NCBI GenBank assembly: GCA_017853515.1
Contig: JAFMJK010000045.1
Coordinates: forward strand, 1 to 12,206
Length of the DNA: 12,206 bases
From: Chthoniobacterales bacterium
Lineage (GTDB): Bacteria > Verrucomicrobiota > Verrucomicrobiia > Chthoniobacterales > JACTMZ01
Direction of reading: 5' to 3'
Positions 6,325 to 12,206 of the stretch are shown here, one piece after another. The notes beneath the pieces are model-generated. The model was given only the letters and a program-made list of their open reading frames with translations, did not search any database and was not told the origin of the DNA. The position numbers and the translations under genes are program-made. Numbering within the stretch: the stretch's first letter is position 1; the number at the start of each line of letters is the position of its first letter.

Positions 6325-7540
6325 ATTGCTCGGCGAGTCCGAAGCCCGCGTGCACGGCCTTGGCCGCGTCGGCGATGCGGTCTTCGTCGAGGATGACGGC
6401 AATTTTGATCTCGGAGGTGGAGATCATCTGGATGTTGAAGCCGCCTTTGGCCAGGAGGTCGAAGAGCTTCGCCGCCACACCGGAGTGCGTGCGCATGCCG
6501 ATGCCGACGACGCTGAGTTTGGCCACGCCGGCGGTCTGGGTCACGCCGCGGGCACCGATTTCGGCGGCCACCGCCTTGAGCACGGGCTCGGCTTTTTTCA
6601 GTTCGTCTTTGTTCGTGGTGAACGAGATGTCGGTCATCCCCTCGTGCGGCGCGGTCTGCACGATGACGTCGACCACGACATTGGCCGCGGCCAAGGCGTT
6701 GAAGATCTCCGCGGCGGTGCCGGTTTTGTCGGGCACGCCCTCGATGGTGACTTTCGCCTGGTTGCGTTCGATGCTGACGCCGCGGATGACGACGTCTTCC
6801 ATGCCTGGTGTTTCTGCTTTCACGATGGTTCCCGGGTTCTGGTTGAAACTGCTGCGCACTTCGAAGAGCACGTTGAATTTGTTGGCGAATTCGACGGAGC
6901 GCGACTGCATCACTTTCGATCCGGATGACGCCATTTCGAGCATTTCCTCGTAGCTGATCGTCTCGATTTTGGTCGCATCGGGCACGATGCGCGGGTCGCA
7001 CGTGTAAACACCGTCGACATCGGTGCAGATCTCGCATTTGTCGGCCTTGAGGGCCGCAGCCAGCGCGATCGCCGTGAGATCGGAGCCGCCGCGACCGAGC
7101 GTGGTGATGTCGCCGTGCGCGGTCTGACCTTGGAATCCGGCCACGATGACAATCGATCCGCTGTCGAGATGCTCGTGGATTTGCTTGGGAGTGATGTTGA
7201 AAATTTTCGCCTTGGTATGGAAACCGTCCGTAACGATGCCGGCCTGTGCACCGGTCAGGGAGATCGCTTTGGCGTCCATGCCCTGCAAAGCCATGGCAAG
7301 GAGCGCGATCGTCGTTTGCTCGCCCGTGGCGAGAAGCACGTCCATCTCACGCTCGCTCGGCTGGGCGCAGACCTCGCGGGAAAGTTTGATCAAAGAATCG
7401 GTCACGCCGGACATGGCGGAGACGACCACCACGACTTTGTTGCCGGCTTTTTGCGTTTCAAGGACGCGGCGCGCAACATTCTTGATCCGCTCGGGGTCGC
7501 CGACCGATGTGCCGCCGTATTTTTGGACGATGAGGGCCAT
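6323..7540 (-). CDS. lysC: Aspartate kinase
   Basis: 405 residues, the usual length of a monofunctional aspartokinase. It phosphorylates aspartate, the first step towards lysine, methionine and threonine. KYGGTSVGD (7-15) is the family signature. TTLGRGGSD (146-154) and TDVDGVYTCDPR (173-184) form the aspartate and ATP site. Two C-terminal ACT domains (about 262-335 and 342-404) with VGIGMR and STSEIKIAVI are the allosteric effector sites, so feedback inhibition by threonine and/or lysine is expected. It lies 102 bp downstream of thrC on the same strand and is probably the last gene of the hom-thrC-lysC unit, unless the palindromes between them end the transcript. No Shine-Dalgarno site precedes the ATG. 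An internal ATG at 6802 (residue 247) matches the position of the beta-subunit start in Bacillus and Corynebacterium LysC. The identification is secure. Confidence 0.95.
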   Translation of the reverse strand: MALIVQKYGGTSVGDPERIKNVARRVLETQKAGNKVVVVVSAMSGVTDSLIKLSREVCAQPSEREMDVLLATGEQTTIALLAMALQGMDAKAISLTGAQAGIVTDGFHTKAKIFNITPKQIHEHLDSGSIVIVAGFQGQTAHGDITTLGRGGSDLTAIALAAALKADKCEICTDVDGVYTCDPRIVPDATKIETISYEEMLEMASSGSKVMQSRSVEFANKFNVLFEVRSSFNQNPGTIVKAETPGMEDVVIRGVSIERNQAKVTIEGVPDKTGTAAEIFNALAAANVVVDVIVQTAPHEGMTDISFTTNKDELKKAEPVLKAVAAEIGARGVTQTAGVAKLSVVGIGMRTHSGVAAKLFDLLAKGGFNIQMISTSEIKIAVILDEDRIADAAKAVHAGFGLAEQ

Positions 7541-7559
7541 GCTAGTTGTCGCCCGGCAG

Positions 7560-7623
7560 GGCCGCCTCGCCGAGGCGGCCGCACGCTTGCGAAAAAGGCA
7601 GCGGACGGCTCGGCGAGCCGTCC
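7560..7623. repeat. Double palindrome between thrC and lysC
   Basis: Two long inverted repeats lie in the 102-bp gap. One is 7560-7580, a 10-bp stem (GGCCGCCTCG against its complement) around one base. The other is 7603-7623, a 10-bp stem (GGACGGCTCG against CGAGCCGTCC) around one base. They share the centre CTCGSCGAG but have different outer arms, each perfectly complementary. On the minus strand each could fold in the message between thrC and lysC. A T5 run follows the first-transcribed hairpin only after six bases, so termination may be weak or absent. Attenuation, mRNA stabilisation or a REP-like mobile repeat are all possible. Confidence 0.75.
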
Positions 7624-7642
7624 CTACCGGTTGGGAAAAATT

Positions 7643-8737
7643 TCAACATGACACACCGAGGACTTTCGCCACGGCATCCATCGTTGCATCCGCCTCGAGC
7701 GCCTTGAATCCGTGGACCATGGGAGCTTCGGGATCTTTCAACCCGTGTCCGGTCACGGTGAGGACGATCTTCGCGCCTTCCGGATATTGGTGGAAAGGAC
7801 ACGCCGCGCACCGATCGTTGGAAAAACATTTGAGCAGGCCCGCGACAGACGCGGCGCTGGCCGGCTCGACAAAAATCCCCTCCTCCGCGGCGAGCCAGCG
7901 CTGGGCTTCGAGAATCTGCGCGTCGGAGACAATATCGATGCAACCGCCGGAGTCTTTGACCGCATCGCTGGCTCCCTGCCAACTGGCCGGATTGCCGATG
8001 CGGATGGCCGTGGCCACCGTCTCGGGTTTGTCGACGACATGCCCGAGGAAAATCGGCGCCGAACCCGCCGCTTGGAATCCGGTCATGCGCGGACGCTTCG
8101 TCGCTTTGCCGAGCCCATGGTATTCGCGATATCCCTGCCAATAAGCGGTAATATTGCCCGCGTTACCGACGGGAAGAATGTGGATGTCCGGAGCATCGCC
8201 GAGCTCCTCGATGATTTCGAACGAGGCGGTTTTTTGTCCTTCGATGCGGAACGGATTGATCGAGTTGACGATTTCGAAGCGTCCATCCGCCCCGAGCTCG
8301 CGGACGAGGCGCAGGGCATCGTCGAAATTCCCGCGGATGGCCACGACTTTGGCGCCGTAGATGAATGCCTGGAGCAATTTGCCCGCGGCGATTTTGCCGG
8401 CGGGAAGAAGGACGGCACAAGCCAGGTTGGCGCGTGCCGCGTAGGCCGCTGCGGCCGCCGACGTGTTTCCCGTCGACGCACAGATGACAGCCTTGGCCCC
8501 GCGCTCGACCGCCTTCGAGATAGCCATGGTCATGCCGCGGTCTTTGAACGAGCCAGTGGGATTGAGTCCTTCGTATTTGACGTAGACCTCGGCACCGCGG
8601 CCGACGAGTTTGCTCAGCTTCGGCGAATAGATGAGAGGCGTCGATCCCTCGTTGAGTGAAACAACGGTCGTCGCGTCGGTCACCGGCAAATACTGCCGGT
8701 AGCGGCTGATCACGCCGCGGTCGTGCAGGTTTTTCAC
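7643..8737 (-). CDS. thrC: Threonine synthase
   Basis: 364 residues from a GTG start. The enzyme uses pyridoxal phosphate to convert O-phosphohomoserine to threonine and phosphate in the cytoplasm. YEGLNPTGSFKDRGM (55-69) carries the cofactor lysine K65. ASTGNTSAAAAAYAAR (87-102) and PVGNAGNITAYWQGY (189-203) are the substrate and cofactor-phosphate loops. The end TVTGHGLKDPEAP (327-339) is typical of the shorter threonine synthase class. The GTG is chosen because it overlaps the hom stop as GTGA and has GGAGG (8745-8749) seven bases upstream; the domain also begins right after it. Translational coupling with hom is likely. An odd feature is a short segment with C304, C310 and C313 just before the last conserved strand. 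The identification is secure; the meaning of the cysteines is unknown. Confidence 0.95.
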   Translation of the reverse strand: MKNLHDRGVISRYRQYLPVTDATTVVSLNEGSTPLIYSPKLSKLVGRGAEVYVKYEGLNPTGSFKDRGMTMAISKAVERGAKAVICASTGNTSAAAAAYAARANLACAVLLPAGKIAAGKLLQAFIYGAKVVAIRGNFDDALRLVRELGADGRFEIVNSINPFRIEGQKTASFEIIEELGDAPDIHILPVGNAGNITAYWQGYREYHGLGKATKRPRMTGFQAAGSAPIFLGHVVDKPETVATAIRIGNPASWQGASDAVKDSGGCIDIVSDAQILEAQRWLAAEEGIFVEPASAASVAGLLKCFSNDRCAACPFHQYPEGAKIVLTVTGHGLKDPEAPMVHGFKALEADATMDAVAKVLGVSC

Positions 8738-10032
8738 GCCGCGGCCTCCACCCGGTAAAGCGCCGGATCGCCGTGCACACAATCGAGCGCGCGGATTTTC
8801 TGCAACGCCGAGAGCACGCGGCCGCGCGGCGCGTCATGGATCATGAGCACGAGCGCAGCGAGTTCGCCTTCGTTCGTCTCGGGCTGGATGACGGAGGAAA
8901 TTCCGATGCCGGCTTCACCCAGAACGCCGGCAATGCGGGCGAGCACGCCCGGTTTGTCGTCCACCCCGAGGCGCAGGTAGAACGGGCTGACCACCTCGTC
9001 GGCCGGACGGAGTTTTCCGTAGAGCGCATGTGGAATAAAACCGAACGAATCGCGGGGCGCCTCGAGCGCGACAGCCGCATCGGCCAGATCGCTGATCACC
9101 GAACTGGCCGTCGGGTCTTGTCCGGCTCCGCGTCCGTAAAAGAGCGCATCGCCCACGACGTCACCGCGCACAGCGATGGCATTGAAGACGCCTCGCACCG
9201 AGGCGAGGATGTTTTCGTCAGGCACGAGCGAAGGTTGCACGCTGACCTCGACCGAACCATCCAAGCAGGCGTCGATGAAGCCGAGCAGTTTGATGGTGTA
9301 GCCGAGTTGCGCGGCAAAACGGATATCGCCCGGCGTGATGCTCTCGATGCCTTCGACAAGCACGTCTTTCGACGGCACCCAGAATCCGTAGGCCAGCGAG
9401 GCGAGGATGATCGCTTTGTGGCCGGCATCCCAGCCGTTGACGTCGAGCGTCGGGTCCGCCTCGGCGTAGCCCGCGGCCTGCGCCTCGGCCAAGGCGGAAG
9501 CGAAATCGAGTCCGCTCTCCGCCATGCGGGTGAGGATGTAATTGCTCGTGCCGTTGATGATGCCGCGCACACGCAGAAAATGATTCGCGACGAAAGCCTC
9601 ACGCACGGCCTTGATGATCGGGATGCCGCCGGCCACCGCCGCTTCGTAGAACACGGGCACACGTTTTTCCGTGGCGAGTTGGAAAATTTCCGCGCCGTGC
9701 TCGGCGAGGAGAGCCTTGTTGCCGGTGACGACGATTTTTCCGCGTCGGATGGCTTCGAGGATGAGTTCACGCGGTTCCTCGATGCCGCCCATCAACTCGA
9801 CGACCACCTGAACAGCCGGATCATCGAGCAATTCCCGCCAGTTTGCCGCAAGGAGAGCGGGCGGCAGGGAAACCGGTCGCTTTTTCGAAGGATCCTTCAC
9901 CGCGATCTTGCGCACGATCAGATCGCGACCGATCCGCTCACGAAGGAGCGCCCGGTTTTTTTCCAGATTAAGGAAAACCCCGGCGCCGACCGTTCCAAAC
10001 CCGGCCAAACCGATACCAATTTCGCGGATCAT
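8734..10032 (-). CDS. hom: Homoserine dehydrogenase with C-terminal ACT domain
   Basis: 432 residues. It reduces aspartate semialdehyde to homoserine with NAD(P)H, the branch point to threonine and methionine. GLAGFGTVGAGVF (8-20) is the Rossmann nucleotide loop. TGNKALLA (103-110) carries K106. GIINGTSNYIL (157-167) and EADPTLDVNGWDAGHKAIILA (191-211) form the substrate site, with E191, D202 and K206 as the expected catalytic or binding residues. GRGAGQDPTASSV (300-312) closes the catalytic part. A C-terminal ACT domain (about 352-430) suggests feedback inhibition by threonine. It appears to be the first gene of the hom-thrC-lysC unit, with thrC coupled by a GTGA overlap. Only a weak, distant AGGA precedes the ATG, and no leader peptide or riboswitch is evident upstream. 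The identification is secure. Confidence 0.95.
   Translation of the reverse strand: MIREIGIGLAGFGTVGAGVFLNLEKNRALLRERIGRDLIVRKIAVKDPSKKRPVSLPPALLAANWRELLDDPAVQVVVELMGGIEEPRELILEAIRRGKIVVTGNKALLAEHGAEIFQLATEKRVPVFYEAAVAGGIPIIKAVREAFVANHFLRVRGIINGTSNYILTRMAESGLDFASALAEAQAAGYAEADPTLDVNGWDAGHKAIILASLAYGFWVPSKDVLVEGIESITPGDIRFAAQLGYTIKLLGFIDACLDGSVEVSVQPSLVPDENILASVRGVFNAIAVRGDVVGDALFYGRGAGQDPTASSVISDLADAAVALEAPRDSFGFIPHALYGKLRPADEVVSPFYLRLGVDDKPGVLARIAGVLGEAGIGISSVIQPETNEGELAALVLMIHDAPRGRVLSALQKIRALDCVHGDPALYRVEAAA
8745..8749 (-). promoter_or_regulatory. Shine-Dalgarno site of thrC inside hom
   Basis: GGAGG on the minus strand lies seven bases before the thrC GTG, within the last codons of hom. 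It fixes the GTG start in preference to the in-frame ATG at 8782 further upstream. Confidence 0.65.
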
Positions 10033-10106
10033 GCGAGCGGTGTATCCTGCCTAGGCGGAGGCACTACGGCAATGTTTTGCTCAAGGTCGCCCGCGGACCG
10101 GAATCC

Positions 10107-10135
10107 TTGTACACCATCCGAATGGTGGTTAATTT
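10107..10135 (+). promoter_or_regulatory. Possible promoter with operator-like palindrome (protease gene)
   Basis: TTGTAC (10107-10112) and TAATTT (10130-10135) are separated by 17 bases, a sigma-70-like spacing, though each matches the consensus at only about half its positions. The spacer contains the inverted repeat CACCAT-CCGA-ATGGTG (10112-10127), which could be a repressor or activator site. The predicted start would give a leader of roughly 30 bases before the GTG at 10176. Nothing else recognisable lies in the 143-bp spacer between hom and the protease gene. Confidence 0.25.
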
Positions 10136-10175
10136 GCTAGTAAGCAGTTGCTGGGTCACTCCCTAAACTAAAACC

Positions 10176-12206
10176 GTGAAAAAATCGAAATCCCCGCTGG
10201 GCGCTGCCGCCCTCGTCATTGTTGCTTCCTTTGTCGCCGCAGCCACCCTGCTTGTCCCACACCCTGATCCGGAGACCAAGCAGACGGCCACCGCAAAAAA
10301 TCATTCGCCCGCCGCGCCGCTTGCCGCACCGCAGGATATGCATGCTGCACAGGAAACTTTTCAGACCCTGGCGACATCCCCAACCGCAAGTCCAGAGGTG
10401 CAGCCATCCATGCCTGCGGTGCCTTCGACCGTGAGCGCGCCGGACTCGATGACCGGCGGACTCGCGGGCAGTTCCGGCATCCGATCGTTGGTGCATCCCG
10501 CGCCGACCTCCTCCGCCGGCCGAACCCGTGCCTCGGCCGGATCGGACCCATTCGCAGGCGGTCCTTGGGCCAATTCCGATTTTTACCCGACACCCGCCGA
10601 GATTCTCGCCGTGAGAAATCTCAGCGATCCGGCGCAGCGCGCGACGGCGGTCGAAGAAATGACAGCGGTCGAGGATGCTCGATACGAAGCGGTGCTGGCC
10701 AAGGCAGAGCAGCTCGGTATTCCGGTGCGCGTCAAAGGCACGGGGAACAACATCTCGATTCTCCACGATTTTCGAGGGGACGAACCGCTGTATCGCACCA
10801 CCATGAACGCCAACGCCGCCGTATCGACCGGGGCCAACCTGATAAGGCAGACTGCTCCCTATAATCTGAACGGCTCGGGGATCAAAGTGGGCGTCTGGGA
10901 CGGCGGCTCCGTGCGCAACACGCACCAAGAATTCAGCACAAACCGCGTCGTTAAGAGGAATTCTTCCGCGGCCAACGACGACCACGCCACGCACGTCGCC
11001 GGCACCATCGGGGCGACGGGCGTCCAAGCCAGTGCCAAGGGTATGGCCCCACTGGCAGCGATCGATTCCTACGACTGGAACAGCGACTACGCGGAAATGA
11101 CCGCTGCCGGCGCGGCCTCGGCTACCGATTCCTCTGCACGTATCCCGATCTCGAACCACTCCTACGGCTACAACGCGTCGGCATCTGACATGGGACGTTA
11201 CGAGAGCGAATGCAGGACAACCGACGCGCTAGCCGCCAGTTTGCCCTTCTATCTGGCGTTTTGGGCCGCCGGCAACGAGCAGGCAATACTCAGCTCGCTG
11301 GGAGGCTACCAATCCATCACTTTCAACGGACTGGCCAAAAATATCGTGACAGTAGGTGCGGCGAACGATGCCGTAACTTCCGGGATCCGCGACGTCAGCA
11401 AGGGAACTCTCGCTTCTTTTTCAAGCATGGGCCCCAGCGATGACGGTCGAATCAAACCCGACATTGTAGCCAACGGCGTGAGCCTTTACTCGCCGATCTC
11501 CACCGGGACCAACACCTACAGCACATACAGCGGCACCAGCATGGCATCGCCGAACGCCGCCGGATCCGCGGCCCTGCTCCAGCAACTCTACAAGACCAAT
11601 TTTTCCGGGCAACTGATGCGCGCCAGCATGCTCAAGGCGCTTATAATCCACACAGCCAACGATGTCGGACGCCCCGGGCCGGACTACCAATACGGATGGG
11701 GCTACATGAACACCAAAGCCGCTGCCGATGTGATTCTTGCCCACAAGTCCAATCCCAGCGCGCCGAAACTCATAGAGAACTCGATCAACGCTTCGAACAG
11801 AGTCCGCACGAACACCTTTCTCTGGGACGGATCGAGCCCCATCCGCGCCACACTCTCATGGACCGACCCCGCGGGGGCGGCCCAGACTGCGGCAGACAGC
11901 CGCACTCCCAATCTTGTCAACGATCTCGACCTCAAAATTACTGCGCCTGACGGCACGACGAGTTACCTCCCCTACGTGATGCCTTTCGTCGGAACGTGGA
12001 CCGCAAGTTCCATGGCTGCCAATGCGGTCACAGGCACAAACAAGGTAGACAACGTAGAGCGCGTCGACATTCCGATACCGGCACAGGCAGGAACTTACAC
12101 GGTCACTGTGGGGATGTATGGCACGAACGCGCTCACGGGCGCCAACCAAGCATATTCCCTCATCGGACGGGAAGTCAGGCTGGCTCTTCACCGACACCCA
12201 CTCCGA
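10176..12206 (+). CDS. Exported subtilisin-family (S8) serine protease, KP-43-like (partial)
   Basis: 677 codons are open to the right edge, so the C-terminus is missing. The GTG start is preferred: a TAA lies in frame three codons before it, and VKKSKS followed by a hydrophobic stretch (8-27) forms an export signal. A Pro/Ala/Ser-rich region (about 30-125) and a propeptide-like part (130-215) precede the catalytic domain. The catalytic residues are D242 in VGVWDGGSV, H270 in NDDHATHVAGT, N367 in FWAAGNE (oxyanion hole) and S455 in YSGTSMASP. HATHVAGT replaces the usual HGTHVAGT. After about residue 545, ATLSWTDPAG and PNLVNDLDLKITAPDG belong to the beta-sandwich of KP-43-type subtilases. It probably degrades external protein. 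Codon use is less GC-biased than in its neighbours. The last 15 codons look out of frame. Confidence 0.88.
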   Translation, partial: MKKSKSPLGAAALVIVASFVAAATLLVPHPDPETKQTATAKNHSPAAPLAAPQDMHAAQETFQTLATSPTASPEVQPSMPAVPSTVSAPDSMTGGLAGSSGIRSLVHPAPTSSAGRTRASAGSDPFAGGPWANSDFYPTPAEILAVRNLSDPAQRATAVEEMTAVEDARYEAVLAKAEQLGIPVRVKGTGNNISILHDFRGDEPLYRTTMNANAAVSTGANLIRQTAPYNLNGSGIKVGVWDGGSVRNTHQEFSTNRVVKRNSSAANDDHATHVAGTIGATGVQASAKGMAPLAAIDSYDWNSDYAEMTAAGAASATDSSARIPISNHSYGYNASASDMGRYESECRTTDALAASLPFYLAFWAAGNEQAILSSLGGYQSITFNGLAKNIVTVGAANDAVTSGIRDVSKGTLASFSSMGPSDDGRIKPDIVANGVSLYSPISTGTNTYSTYSGTSMASPNAAGSAALLQQLYKTNFSGQLMRASMLKALIIHTANDVGRPGPDYQYGWGYMNTKAAADVILAHKSNPSAPKLIENSINASNRVRTNTFLWDGSSPIRATLSWTDPAGAAQTAADSRTPNLVNDLDLKITAPDGTTSYLPYVMPFVGTWTASSMAANAVTGTNKVDNVERVDIPIPAQAGTYTVTVGMYGTNALTGANQAYSLIGREVRLALHRHPLR

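Noticed and set aside
8773..10140. A 455-codon plus-strand open frame opposite hom.
   Set aside because: hom has every catalytic motif on the minus strand. The plus frame is His/Asp/Arg-rich without recognisable domains.
10033..10175. A riboswitch, T-box or threonine leader peptide upstream of hom.
   Set aside because: No long structured leader, Thr-rich short frame or recognisable aptamer core is visible in 143 bp.
10137..11159. A 340-codon minus-strand open frame opposite the protease.
   Set aside because: The plus strand carries the Asp and His motifs of a subtilase over the same bases, and the minus frame is Gly/Arg-rich with no family resemblance.
1..12206. A defence island or phage element suggested by the HerA-like ATPase and nuclease-fold domain.
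   Set aside because: Neighbours are housekeeping genes. There is no integrase, transposase, att site, CRISPR or toxin-antitoxin pair, and no marked composition break around the ATPase.

Overview
The window is high-GC bacterial chromosome carrying mostly housekeeping genes. The best taxonomic guess is Verrucomicrobiota or a close PVC relative. The reasons are a hom-thrC-lysC cluster, RNase HIII, a STAS protein of a style I associate with that phylum, few clear Shine-Dalgarno sites, and intergenic spacers full of GC-rich palindromes. This is inference; no rRNA or other phylogenetic marker is present.

Layout. (a) 1-1782, minus strand: an LssY C-terminal-domain protein cut by the left window edge, preceded by a membrane-anchored DUF2726-STAS fusion. 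The two are separated by a spacer with two tandem palindromes and a GAAAACTG-type repeat. (b) 1783-1969: a divergent spacer with a third palindrome of the same family, a 16-nt dispersed repeat and a pyrimidine-rich direct repeat. (c) 1970-6272, plus strand: a large HerA/FtsK-type ATPase, RNase HIII (rnhC), a small secreted META-domain protein and a DUF805 membrane protein, closed by a strong intrinsic terminator. (d) 6323-10032, minus strand: hom, thrC and lysC, transcribed in that order, with GTGA coupling between hom and thrC and a double palindrome between thrC and lysC. (e) 10176-12206, plus strand: an exported subtilisin-family protease that runs off the right edge.

How the genes work together. 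LysC makes aspartyl phosphate, Hom reduces aspartate semialdehyde to homoserine, and ThrC makes threonine from phosphohomoserine. The semialdehyde dehydrogenase and homoserine kinase are not in this window. The ATPase and RNase HIII both suggest nucleic-acid transactions, but their adjacency proves no shared pathway. The META, DUF805, LssY_C and protease genes are envelope or secreted functions with no obvious link.

No CRISPR array, tRNA, rRNA, insertion sequence or prophage is visible. The most unusual items are the DUF2726-STAS fusion, the covarying palindrome/repeat family in the spacers, and a cysteine cluster in threonine synthase. I see no convincing new multi-gene system.
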